Shown here: in pieces, positions 31,266 through 39,858 of the stretch
How positions within the stretch are numbered: position 1 is the first letter of the stretch
How the letters are laid out: every line of letters begins with the position of its first letter
Assembly (NCBI GenBank): GCA_041918175.1
Contig: JAYRWE010000027.1
Span: 62,001 to 126,000 of the forward strand
DNA from: JABWAN01 sp041918175
GTDB taxonomy: Bacteria; Zhuqueibacterota; Zhuqueibacteria; Zhuqueibacterales; Zhuqueibacteraceae
Length of the DNA stretch: 64,000 nt
Direction: 5' to 3'
Notes under the pieces: model-generated
Seen by the model: only the letters and a program-made list of their open reading frames with translations
Told to the model about the DNA's origin: nothing
Database searches by the model: none
Made by a program: the position numbers and the translations under genes

Positions 31266-32594
31266 ATGGAAAGCTCCGATTATCAGATTGAAGCCCTCGG
31301 GGAATGCCAATTCGATTCGCCGTTGGGATTGCCGGTTTCCACCGGCGCCGGCATTGCCGGATATGTTTCCGACGACGTGCGCATTTTCCTCAACATCGAA
31401 CAACACGGGGAGAGGCAAGCCTCCCCGGCCACTCTCGAAAAAGCCGGCGCGCGCGCGAAGATTTATTTTCGCCCCGGTTATACCAAAGCCGCCATCGTCA
31501 CCTGCGGCGGACTCTCCCCCGGATTGAACAACGTCATTCGCTCTCTGTTCATGCAGCTCTATCATCGCTACGGCGTGAAGAACGTCATGGGCTTGCGCAA
31601 CGGCTATCGCGGCCTCAATCCGCAATACGGTTTTGCGCCGCTGTTGCTCACGCCCGACGTGGTGGAGCGCATTCATCGCATCCCTGGCACGATTCTCGGC
31701 ACTTCGCGCGGAGAAGAAGATCCTCGCGTCGCCGTGGACACGCTCGAACGCGAAGGTATCGACATTCTTATCGTCATTGGCGGCGACGGCACGCTCAAAG
31801 GCGCGCATCGCATTTGGGAAGAGACGGCGCGCCGCGGCTTGAAGATCGCCATCGTCGGCGTGCCGAAAACCATCGATAACGACATCAATTTTGTTTATAA
31901 AACTTTCGGCTTTGATACTGCGGTGGAGCAAGCGAAGGAAGCGCTCGATTGCGCGCACACCGAAGCGCGCAGCCATCAGAACGGCATTGGCTTGGTGAAG
32001 ATTATGGGGCGCGACTCCGGCTTCATTGCGGCATATGCCGCGCTCGCGAGCCGCGACGTGAACTTCGCTTTGATTCCGGAGATTGCGTTTGAGCTGGAAG
32101 GAGAGAACGGTTTGCTCGCGCATTTAGAGAAACGCTTGCAAGCACGCGGGCATGCGCTGATTGTCGTGGCCGAAGGCGCGGGCCAGGATTTGATCGGCGC
32201 GCGCAAACAAGAGCAGGATGCTTCGGGCAACGCGCGCTATCACGACGTCGGCGCGTTTTTGCAGGAGCAAGTACGGCAACACTTCGCGCGCAGGAAGATC
32301 GAAATCAATTTGAAATACGTCGATCCGAGTTACACCATTCGCAGCGTGTTGCCAAACGCGAACGACAGCATCTATTGCGACAACCTGAGCCGCTACGCCG
32401 TGCATGCGGCGATGGCGGGCAAAACCGATCTCGTGATCGGCCAATGGTACAACGTCTTCACGCATGTGCCCATTCCGCTCGCCACCGCGCAGCGCAAAAC
32501 CATTCGCCCCGAGAGTACGTTGTGGTTGAGCGTGCTCGAAGCAACGGGACAACCGGCAGCGATGCACTATAATCAGAAACCCTCGCTCTCATGA
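31266..32594 (+). CDS. pfkA: 6-phosphofructokinase, plant/kinetoplastid-like (PfkA superfamily)
   Basis: About 442 residues from ATG 31266 (TTG 31257 also in frame). It phosphorylates fructose 6-phosphate at C1 in glycolysis. Motifs: VTCGGLSPGLNNVIRSL (phosphate-binding, near residue 80), VIGGDGTLKGAHRI, VPKTIDNDINFV (catalytic Asp) and IMGRDSGFIAAYAAL. The residue pair that distinguishes phosphoryl donors is Gly in GGDG (E. coli Gly104; ATP type) and Lys in PKTIDND (E. coli Gly124; usually the PPi type). The Gly/Lys combination is that of ATP-dependent PFKs from plants and kinetoplastids. The N-terminal ~75-residue extension also fits that clade. Donor choice should be tested. Confidence 0.9.
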   Translation: MESSDYQIEALGECQFDSPLGLPVSTGAGIAGYVSDDVRIFLNIEQHGERQASPATLEKAGARAKIYFRPGYTKAAIVTCGGLSPGLNNVIRSLFMQLYHRYGVKNVMGLRNGYRGLNPQYGFAPLLLTPDVVERIHRIPGTILGTSRGEEDPRVAVDTLEREGIDILIVIGGDGTLKGAHRIWEETARRGLKIAIVGVPKTIDNDINFVYKTFGFDTAVEQAKEALDCAHTEARSHQNGIGLVKIMGRDSGFIAAYAALASRDVNFALIPEIAFELEGENGLLAHLEKRLQARGHALIVVAEGAGQDLIGARKQEQDASGNARYHDVGAFLQEQVRQHFARRKIEINLKYVDPSYTIRSVLPNANDSIYCDNLSRYAVHAAMAGKTDLVIGQWYNVFTHVPIPLATAQRKTIRPESTLWLSVLEATGQPAAMHYNQKPSLS

Positions 32595-32711
32595 TCAGCC
32601 TCAGCTCGGGCTTCTTTTGAGCAAGAAAAGACGCGCTCGGGGCTGCAACCTTCCATCTACCTTCTGCTCTCAATTTCTCCCTCCTTGCGGTAGTGTCTCA
32701 CCTTTGCGGAA

Positions 32712-33515
32712 TTAAACTTTGCCGAAATTCCACTTGAGGCCGATGGTGAGACCATAATGATCCGAGTTGAGCCGGCTGCGATACTGGCGCCGTGCATAAG
32801 TTGTGCGCTCCGCTTCATTGGCGTACTTGGTTTTATTAAAACGCAGATCGAAAAAACCTTGTCGGGAATATTCAAACGTTAAGACGGCTTTGGATATGAA
32901 GCGAAAGTCAACGGTCGCCAAAATGAACTGCGACAAACCATACATCTCGCTATCCGGTAAGTTTAAATCTCGGCGAAAATCGGTGGCCGGGCTTGGCGGA
33001 TTGGAGTGTTGCTCCCACCAGCCGCTGGTTTTGAAACGAAAAGAATAAAATCCGACGCCGGCGCCGGCATGCAAGCTGAGCCGTCGCTGCGCGTCCTGCG
33101 GAAACCGAATCGGCAACTGCCACAGCAGCGCGCTCTCAACCAATATGCCCGACGCACGAATCTGCGTTTCAGCGGAAATCCGTTTTGGCTGTTGCCCGGC
33201 GATGGCCATTTCGAATTCCAGGAAGTTCTCTACATAGCGCGGTTGCGTCGTGCCATATCCCGCGGCCAAGCGCAGACGCGTCTTGGACTTGATGGCCAAT
33301 TCGACAAGCCCACGAAAGTTTTTGGGCGTTGCCGGAGTCGCATAAGAAATGAAATTCGCCTCGTCTAGATGCGCATAAAGCGGCTGATATTGGAGCCGCA
33401 TATACCCATAATCCACACCGAGTGCAAATTTACCGTCTTGCGCCACAGCCAAGTTGCCGCCAAAGAACAAAGCCAAACTCAGGCCAACGATTGAAACATG
33501 CTTTTTAAATTTCAT
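32712..33515 (-). CDS. Predicted outer-membrane beta-barrel protein
   Basis: 267 residues with a Sec signal (MKFKKHVSIVGLSLALFFGG, cleaved near AVAQ). The mature chain alternates polar and hydrophobic residues in strand-length segments (FALGVDYGYMRLQYQP; LRLAAGYGT; VESALLWQLPI; LSLHAGAGVGFYSFRF; VLTFEYSRQGFFDLRF; HYGLTIGLKWNFGKV). It finishes with a strand near the C-terminus as in small outer-membrane barrels. No specific family is recognised. It is followed on the same strand by the giant Asp-box protein's gene upstream, 220 bp away, so it may be in the same unit. Confidence 0.7.
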   Translation of the reverse strand: MKFKKHVSIVGLSLALFFGGNLAVAQDGKFALGVDYGYMRLQYQPLYAHLDEANFISYATPATPKNFRGLVELAIKSKTRLRLAAGYGTTQPRYVENFLEFEMAIAGQQPKRISAETQIRASGILVESALLWQLPIRFPQDAQRRLSLHAGAGVGFYSFRFKTSGWWEQHSNPPSPATDFRRDLNLPDSEMYGLSQFILATVDFRFISKAVLTFEYSRQGFFDLRFNKTKYANEAERTTYARRQYRSRLNSDHYGLTIGLKWNFGKV

Positions 33516-33735
33516 CGGTTCTCTCTGATGAACTGTTAAACAAGAAATGAATGGCTGCTGTCATTTGATCATTTTCGACGCCGGAATTTTCTCAATTCAG
33601 GCGCAACGTCACACCTCGAAATGTAAAACTTGCGCATTGCCGCAGGGGCATCTTGCAAAAGCATTACAGGATTGCCGGCCCCCGCCTCGATCTCAGTGAG
33701 CATTGCCGGCAACCCTGCAATTCATTCACGCTGCT

Positions 33736-36700
33736 TTAGCGCACCAAAGCCATGCGCCGCGTCTGCGCAAAGGTGCCGGCGCGGAGTTGATAAATGTACA
33801 CGCCGCTTGCAATCGATTGGCCCGACTCGTTGCGGCCGTCCCACGTGATGGCGTAACGTCCAGCTTGCTGGGATTGCTGCACCAAGGTCCGCACGTGGTG
33901 GCCCATCAAGTCAAAAATTTTGAGTTCGACGTCGACTTGCTGCGCCAATTCATACTTGATCGTCGTTGAGGGATTAAACGGATTCGGCGAGTTGGCGAGC
34001 AACGCGAAGCGCGCCGGTGCATTGTCGTTGTGTGTGAATTCCTCAACCGCAGTGGTTGCGCATGCTCCTGTGGGGGTGACTGCGAGCGCTGCACCATTGG
34101 CATCGTTGGCAGTGGTATTTTGCAGCGTGATTGCCACTGTTTGCTGAGCCGGCGCATTTGCCGCCATTCTCATCTTAATGCGCGCAATCACGCCGCTGCC
34201 ATTGGCGCCTTGCAACGGCGGTTTTTGTGAGACGCCGACACTGATCACGCCCGTCGTCTTATCCACGTTTGGAAAGAAGACAAGATCATTGCCCATAAAA
34301 TTTCCCACCGCAGGATTTTGGGGTTCGATGAAAGCAACGGGCGAATAACTCAAATCAAAGGCGAGACCGAACAAATTCGTCGCGTCTATTGCATACACTT
34401 CAACTTCAAATTCGCTGCCCGGCGTCGTGGCGCCGATAATTTTATAACACAGGCCCGCGGCGTTCGTTTTGGCAAACGCGCGTGGCGCATGATTATTGAT
34501 CACGAGATTGGGTGCGCCGTGCGTCTTGTTCCAATTGAGGCCGATGGGCAACACATCGCGCGAGTCAATTGTGCCATCACCGCTTGCGTCCGCATACGTC
34601 GCGCCTTCCGGCGACCACGGCACTGCAGATTGTGCTTGCCAAGCTGTTGTTGCATTCGCACGCGCCGGGCCGGTTTTGCTCCAATGCAATCCTAACGGCA
34701 ATACGTCTTTCGCATCCACGAGGCGATCATTGTTCGTGTCGCCCGGCCACACCGTCACGCCGATGATGCGAGTCGTATCGCTCTGCGCGGTCAAGTTGAG
34801 AGGAGCGCCACTGGGATCGTTCGCGGTGACATTGAGCAATGAAAAAATAATCGTGGTGCCCGAGGGCGTGGTAGCGAGCGATTTGAACTTCACACGCACC
34901 GCCGCGCCGGAGCCGCTTACGCCGCTTTGACCTGCCTTGCGGCTGAGACCGATGCTAACTCTGCCGTTGGCGTCATCCGGCGTCGGCAGGAAGACAACAT
35001 CATTGCCCACAAATTCTCCCGCAGATGCGGAAACATAATCAACCTGCGCGGTGTTGGTGAAATTCAAATCGAAACTCAAGCCGAAGAGGTTTTGCACGTC
35101 GTTGACTTTTATGTCTACCGAAAATTCCGCGCCGATCTCGTGCGTGGCAGCAACCTCGGGCTGGATGGTGGGAGTGGCGGAGAGCGGGCCGCTTTGACCT
35201 TGAAACACGCCGCCGCCATTCGTTCCGGCAAAAATCATGTTCTTGTTGTTGATTGCCAAAGCGCGAATGGAAGAAACCGTAAGCCCGGAATTGAGCGCGG
35301 CCCAACTAACGCCGTCATCAAGCGTACGATAGCAACCCTGTTCGGTGCCGGCAAAAAAGTTTCCAACCGTATTGCTGGCCAACGCGTTCACGGTGACGTT
35401 CGTAACCGAAGTTGCTTGCCAGCTATTGCCATTGTTGACGGAGCGGAAGATGCCGCGCAGAGCGGTTCCGGCCAGAAGTGTTCCACTGGCATCATTGACC
35501 GCAAGCGCGAGCACGGTGGTGTTGCTCGGCATGCCGGTGTAAGTGAGCACCCACGAATCACCGTTGTCCGTCGAGCGAAAGATGCCACTGTTGGTTCCCG
35601 CGAAAATCGTCCCGTTCGCGGTGGCGGCCACGGTAAAAACGTTCATGCCGCTCAAAGTTGTTGCCGTCCAATTATAGCCATTGTCTATTGAACGAAAAAC
35701 GCCGTTAAGCGCAGAATAGCCGGCGGCGGCGAAAATATAACCGTTCGTGCGATTGATAGCGAAAGCATTGATCTGTTGTTGAAAGCCTGTTTCCGCCCAA
35801 TTGTCGCCGTTGTCGGTGGAGCGAAACACGCGGTCGTAAGTTGCGCTCGCGAGAACGTGGCCGTTTGGCGAGACCACGATGGCACTGATTGCGGGAGCCG
35901 TTAGTCCGTTATTGACCGCCTTCCAATTCGCGCCGTTGTCTGTTGAGCGAAACAGCCCGAGGTTCGTGCGGTCGGTTCCGGCGAAGACGTAGCCGTTGGT
36001 GTTGTTAAGGGCCAGCGCTGCGACTGCGGCAATTCCCAACCCCTTCTTGATCTCTTGCCAATTGTTGCCGGCGTTCGTCGAGCGAAAAATGCTGATGTCT
36101 GTGCCCGCAAAGAGTTGGTCGCTCGCAGTGGCAGTGATGGAATAAACTCGCGAGCTGGTCAACCCGGTGTTGCTTGAGGCCCAACTCGTGCCGTCATCAC
36201 TCGAGCGCATGATGCCGCTCGCGGTTGCCACATAGAAGTGCCGTTTGGAATCAACTGCAATCGAATAGCAGGTGACGTTCGTCACGGTGGTCGCAACCCA
36301 GTTGACGCCGTTGTTCGAAGAGCGGAAGATACCGCGAGAGGTTCCCACCAACAGAGTTCCACTCGAATCGTTTATGGCAAAAGCGCGAATAGATGTGCTC
36401 GTGGGAAAGCCGGTATTGAGGAGCGTCCACGTCAAGCCGTCATCTGCGGAGCGATAGACGCCGTTGTTTGTTCCGGCAAAGATAATTCCCGCGGAGGTGC
36501 TCGCCACGGAGTAGACAAAAGGCCCGTTTAAACCGGTTAGGACCCACGACGCGCCGTTATTGGTGGAGCGATACAAACCGCCGTTCAAACCAAATCCCAC
36601 CGCAGCGTACAGATCGCCGTTTTTAAGGTTGCGCGCGAAACTATTGACCTCGGTCGCCGGAGATGCGGTCTGCGACCAATTGTCGCCCTCGTTCGTGGAC

Positions 36701-37020
36701 AAATAAACGCCGAAGAAAGTGCTCGCCAAAATATTTCCGTTGGGAAGAATAAAAAGAGAATTGACCTCTGTGCTCCCCAATAGCGAGACTCCGCTACTGA
36801 CGTCTTTCCACGTCTCGCCGTTATCTTTGGAGCGAAACACCCCGCGCTCCGTGCCCGCAAAAACCACCCCGTTGTTCTTGGTGGCAACGGTATAAACCGT
36901 GGCACCAAAGAAAGCCCCGTTTGTTTGCTGCCAGAAATCGGTTTGTGCCGTCGCGCGATCGCTGCCCAGCAACAGGCTCAAACCAATTGCACCGCACAAC
37001 AATGATCTTATACGATTCAT
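33736..37020 (-). CDS. Secreted Asp-box propeller protein with cohesin, dockerin and FlgD-Ig/T9SS C-terminal domains
   Basis: 1094 residues. After a signal peptide (ending near ATAQ), residues ~30-605 contain about 13 Asp-box (BNR/sortilin-like) repeats of the type FRSTDNGDNW preceded by AGT-G, which form beta-propellers. Then come a cohesin-like domain (~612-745), a duplicated dockerin-like Ca2+-binding segment (GDTNNDRLVDAKDVLPLGL and ASGDGTIDSRDVLPIGLNW, ~757-835), a second cohesin-like domain (~860-985) and a terminal FlgD-Ig/type IX sorting-like domain (LANSPNPFNPSTTIKYELA ... GVYIYQLRAG). The protein is probably exported and attached to the cell surface. Cohesin and dockerin in one chain could mediate self-association. 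Function unknown; similar propeller proteins are often called photosystem II assembly-like by homology only. Confidence 0.85.
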   Translation of the reverse strand: MNRIRSLLCGAIGLSLLLGSDRATAQTDFWQQTNGAFFGATVYTVATKNNGVVFAGTERGVFRSKDNGETWKDVSSGVSLLGSTEVNSLFILPNGNILASTFFGVYLSTNEGDNWSQTASPATEVNSFARNLKNGDLYAAVGFGLNGGLYRSTNNGASWVLTGLNGPFVYSVASTSAGIIFAGTNNGVYRSADDGLTWTLLNTGFPTSTSIRAFAINDSSGTLLVGTSRGIFRSSNNGVNWVATTVTNVTCYSIAVDSKRHFYVATASGIMRSSDDGTSWASSNTGLTSSRVYSITATASDQLFAGTDISIFRSTNAGNNWQEIKKGLGIAAVAALALNNTNGYVFAGTDRTNLGLFRSTDNGANWKAVNNGLTAPAISAIVVSPNGHVLASATYDRVFRSTDNGDNWAETGFQQQINAFAINRTNGYIFAAAGYSALNGVFRSIDNGYNWTATTLSGMNVFTVAATANGTIFAGTNSGIFRSTDNGDSWVLTYTGMPSNTTVLALAVNDASGTLLAGTALRGIFRSVNNGNSWQATSVTNVTVNALASNTVGNFFAGTEQGCYRTLDDGVSWAALNSGLTVSSIRALAINNKNMIFAGTNGGGVFQGQSGPLSATPTIQPEVAATHEIGAEFSVDIKVNDVQNLFGLSFDLNFTNTAQVDYVSASAGEFVGNDVVFLPTPDDANGRVSIGLSRKAGQSGVSGSGAAVRVKFKSLATTPSGTTIIFSLLNVTANDPSGAPLNLTAQSDTTRIIGVTVWPGDTNNDRLVDAKDVLPLGLHWSKTGPARANATTAWQAQSAVPWSPEGATYADASGDGTIDSRDVLPIGLNWNKTHGAPNLVINNHAPRAFAKTNAAGLCYKIIGATTPGSEFEVEVYAIDATNLFGLAFDLSYSPVAFIEPQNPAVGNFMGNDLVFFPNVDKTTGVISVGVSQKPPLQGANGSGVIARIKMRMAANAPAQQTVAITLQNTTANDANGAALAVTPTGACATTAVEEFTHNDNAPARFALLANSPNPFNPSTTIKYELAQQVDVELKIFDLMGHHVRTLVQQSQQAGRYAITWDGRNESGQSIASGVYIYQLRAGTFAQTRRMALVR

Positions 37021-37077
37021 TTTGCTTCTCCTCTTTTAGATGGCTGGTTGGAATTGGGGAGTTGAGAAAAACGTGGC

Positions 37078-37233
37078 TTAAAGTTGAATTCCAAGATTAA
37101 GCCCGAGAACAGAATCAAGAAACGCCTTCAAATCATGATCCAGCGGCAAGCGAATGTGAACGCCCGGCCGCAGCTTGCCGAGGCCCGCGCTGGCTTGGAA
37201 GCCGAGTTGATGAATGAAACAACATGATTTCAC
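37078..37233 (-). pseudogene. C-terminal fragment of an outer-membrane barrel-like protein
   Basis: Upstream of the Asp-box gene, a 51-codon frame from GTG 37233 reads HQLGFQASAGLGKLRPGVHI, then LPLDHDLKAFLDSVLG and ends LNLGIQL. The alternating pattern and final hydrophobic strand resemble the last strands of an outer-membrane barrel. An in-frame stop lies a short way upstream, so the rest is missing. This is probably decayed; it could also be a chance frame. Confidence 0.4.
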
Positions 37234-37314
37234 CTCGGACCAGAGCCGCGGCGAACAGACTCTTGCAACCGTTTACTTTGTGAATACAAACACTTCGTTC
37301 TCTGCTCGCACCTC

Positions 37315-37992
37315 TTACCGCTTGCGGCCGGGCTGCTCGGCAAATGCCTGCAAGAGGGAGAAAGGACGCTCGGCGGAGAATTCGATTTCTTTTTCTCGCG
37401 TTGAGGTTGTGGCTCCCGCAATGCCTCCCACGATAAGTCCCGCGCCGCCCAAAAGGGTTCCGAGTAGCGCAGCTTTAGCTTCAGCGGAGAAACTGAGAAA
37501 ACCCGGTTCATCATCGCCGCTCGCCAAGCCAATGAGTATTCCGCTCCCTCCACCAACGAGCAACCCTTTGCCCATGCCCGGTAAGATCTTTGATTTTGCT
37601 TTGATCTTGGCGCGCTGAATTTGCTGGAGTGCGACTGTCGTTCTAAACTCGTGATACGCGGCCGTTTGCATTAATACAAGCAAGCTATCTTCGACCGTAT
37701 CCAATTTGCCGGTCATTTGTTGCCCATTCTTCCGCACGACAAGAAGCTCCGGGCTATTCTTGAAAACGACTTTCTGGATTTCGTGCAAGCCAACGTGAAT
37801 AACGGTTTCGGTGCCGGGTTCCCAGCGATAAATGATCAGCGCGCTATCGCCAACCGTTTGCAGCACGCCCTGCACTTGCGCGCCATTTTTTAATTGCACA
37901 ACGACTTGGGTTTGGGTTTTGGCGAAGAGCGCGTGCAGCGGAATAACCAGCACGAGCGCCGTCAACAGAGCACATCGTTTTGTGCGCGACAT
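37315..37992 (-). CDS. Exported protein of unknown function with glycine-zipper segment
   Basis: 225 residues from ATG 37992, chosen because GAGGAG sits seven bases upstream; the longer frame to 38079 is rejected. A signal peptide (CALLTALVLVIPLHALF) is followed by two repeated small beta units (VVVQLKNGAQVQGVLQTVGD and LLVVRKNGQQMTGKLDTVED), each like an Sm/LSm-type or PRC-like strand pair. A Gly/Ala-rich hydrophobic stretch (GKGLLVGGGSGILIGLA; LLGTLLGGAGLIVGGIAGA) resembles a glycine-zipper membrane segment. The C-terminus is charged. I do not recognise a family; a periplasmic or outer-membrane location is likely. Confidence 0.6.
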   Translation of the reverse strand: MSRTKRCALLTALVLVIPLHALFAKTQTQVVVQLKNGAQVQGVLQTVGDSALIIYRWEPGTETVIHVGLHEIQKVVFKNSPELLVVRKNGQQMTGKLDTVEDSLLVLMQTAAYHEFRTTVALQQIQRAKIKAKSKILPGMGKGLLVGGGSGILIGLASGDDEPGFLSFSAEAKAALLGTLLGGAGLIVGGIAGATTSTREKEIEFSAERPFSLLQAFAEQPGRKR

Positions 37993-38250
37993 GGTTTTCT
38001 CCTCATTCATGTTAGCAACGATTGGAAATCCTAAGTGGACTTCTCTTGGTGCAAATGCAGAAGACAAGCTTTGTACCAACGCCGTCGCTATGAAGAGCGC
38101 TTAATCGCGGGTTGTATTTTCTATTTCAAACATGGAAAAGGCGCGCGCCAGGAGCGCAAAAGAGTGGCAAACGAACTCTCGCGGTGGTTCAAAAGTAACG
38201 GTGGGAAAAGCGGGGAGTCAGATGGGCGGGCATTGACGGCACGATCGGCG

Positions 38251-39837
38251 TTATGAACCGGTCGTGAAATCTTCGCGCTTCATTTCATACTGCTTCATCT
38301 TTTCAATAAAATTTTTCTTGTGCATGCCGCTGCGGCGCGCGGCTTCGGAAATATTGCCTTGCGTTTCGCGCAGGCGCGCGCGCAAAAATTCTTGCTCAAA
38401 ATCTTCAATGACTTTCTGCTTCGCGAGCATAAAATTGCTTTCGCCGGCTGACGTCGCGGCCGCGGCTGGCGCGGCTTGCAGCATAATGGGCAAATCCTCC
38501 GCTTGAATCGTTTCGCCGTCCGCCAAAATCACGGCGCGATTAACGGCGTTGCGCAACTCGCGCACGTTGCCCGGCCAGTGATATGCCGCGAGCAGCTCGC
38601 GCGCTTCGGCACTAAACGCTTGCACGCGGCGTTGGTGCTCGTGCGCAAAATTTTTCAGAAAGTAATCCGCGAGCTCCTCCAAATCTTCCCGGCGTTCGCG
38701 CAATACCGGCAAGCTCATCACAAAGCTCTCGAGACGAAAATACAAATCAGAGAGAAACGCGCCGCTTTGCCGCAATTCCGTGAGATTGGGACTGGCTGCG
38801 GAAAGAATACGAACATCCGCGTGGCGCACGCTCGTTTCGCCGAGGCGCTGAAATTCGCCGGTCTCCAACACGCGCAGCAAAAGCGCTTGAAATTTGGGAC
38901 TCGACTTGGCGATTTCATCGAGAAAGATGGTGCCACCGTCCGCCGTTTCAAAATGCCCCGCACGATCCTTCTCCGCGCCGGTGAAAGCGCCTTTCACGTG
39001 GCCGAACAATTCGGAGATGAGCAATTCTTCATTTAAAAAAGCGGCGCAGTTCAACGTGACGAACATCTGCTCCGCGCGTTTGCTCTTGCGATGCAGCACG
39101 CGCGCCACCAACTCCTTGCCGGTGCCGGTCTCGCCCATGATGAGCACCGAAGAATTGGTGCCGGCCACTTTCTCGATTTGATGAAAGACTTCCAGCATTA
39201 CCAAACTTTTCAGCCCCTTGATTTCGTCATAGCCCTCGGTGTGCGCCAGTTGCTCTTCGAGTTGCTGACGTCGCACGTTTTGATAGTGGAGTTTGAGATT
39301 CTTTTGCGAAGCTTCAAACTCCAAACGGCGGCGTTCGAGCGCATTCTTGACTGCGACGGAAATCAATTCGGCAAATTCGCCGAGCAGGGCGCCGGTTTCT
39401 TCATCGAAGAGGGCCGTGAGATCGCGATTGTCGATGTAGATCGCGCCAAAAATTTCGCCTTCGTGGTGCAACGGCGCGCACGCCACGGAGAGCAGACGCA
39501 AACGCGGAATGCTCGTGCTGCCCTTGAAGTTGGGATCTTCCAAAGCATTCTTGAGCACAACGGTTTGGCCCTCTTGCCGCACGCGTTGAATAATCGTGCT
39601 GCTCGTTTCCGCTTCCGGCTGCGGAATGTCTTGCCGGCGGTGATCGCGCGCCGTTTGAAACAGCAAGTCGCCGCGCTCGCCATAAATGATGATCATGCCG
39701 CGCTGGGCCTTGGCATATTCAATCACCTTGTCCATCGCAAGCGGCAGTAGTTTGCTGATATCCGTTTCCGCGAACAGCGCCTTGCCGGCCTCAAAAAGAA
39801 ATTCACCAACTTTGATGATGGTACGATAGGAGGACAT
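38251..39837 (-). CDS. GAF-domain sigma-54-dependent transcriptional activator
   Basis: 528 residues: N-terminal GAF-type sensory domain (~20-175), short coiled coil (~180-205), AAA+ domain (~210-440) and C-terminal Fis-type helix-turn-helix (~485-525; ETQGNISEAARRSGMHKKNF). The AAA+ part has Walker A MGETGTGKELVA, the sigma-54-contacting GAFTGA loop (HVKGAFTGAEKD), Walker B GGTIFLDEI and the arginine-finger region (LPVLRERREDL). It activates promoters read by RNA polymerase with sigma-54 in response to a small ligand or partner. It is the last gene of a minus-strand run with the TPR/barrel and kinase genes (21 and 19 bp gaps), so kinase signalling may feed into it (inference). Confidence 0.93.
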   Translation of the reverse strand: MSSYRTIIKVGEFLFEAGKALFAETDISKLLPLAMDKVIEYAKAQRGMIIIYGERGDLLFQTARDHRRQDIPQPEAETSSTIIQRVRQEGQTVVLKNALEDPNFKGSTSIPRLRLLSVACAPLHHEGEIFGAIYIDNRDLTALFDEETGALLGEFAELISVAVKNALERRRLEFEASQKNLKLHYQNVRRQQLEEQLAHTEGYDEIKGLKSLVMLEVFHQIEKVAGTNSSVLIMGETGTGKELVARVLHRKSKRAEQMFVTLNCAAFLNEELLISELFGHVKGAFTGAEKDRAGHFETADGGTIFLDEIAKSSPKFQALLLRVLETGEFQRLGETSVRHADVRILSAASPNLTELRQSGAFLSDLYFRLESFVMSLPVLRERREDLEELADYFLKNFAHEHQRRVQAFSAEARELLAAYHWPGNVRELRNAVNRAVILADGETIQAEDLPIMLQAAPAAAATSAGESNFMLAKQKVIEDFEQEFLRARLRETQGNISEAARRSGMHKKNFIEKMKQYEMKREDFTTGS

Positions 39838-39858
39838 GCAATCAATCGGGAGTGAAGT

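Noticed and set aside
33736..37020. Cellulosome scaffoldin or enzyme
   Set aside because: Cohesin and dockerin in the same chain, no carbohydrate-binding or hydrolase module, no cellulosome genes nearby.
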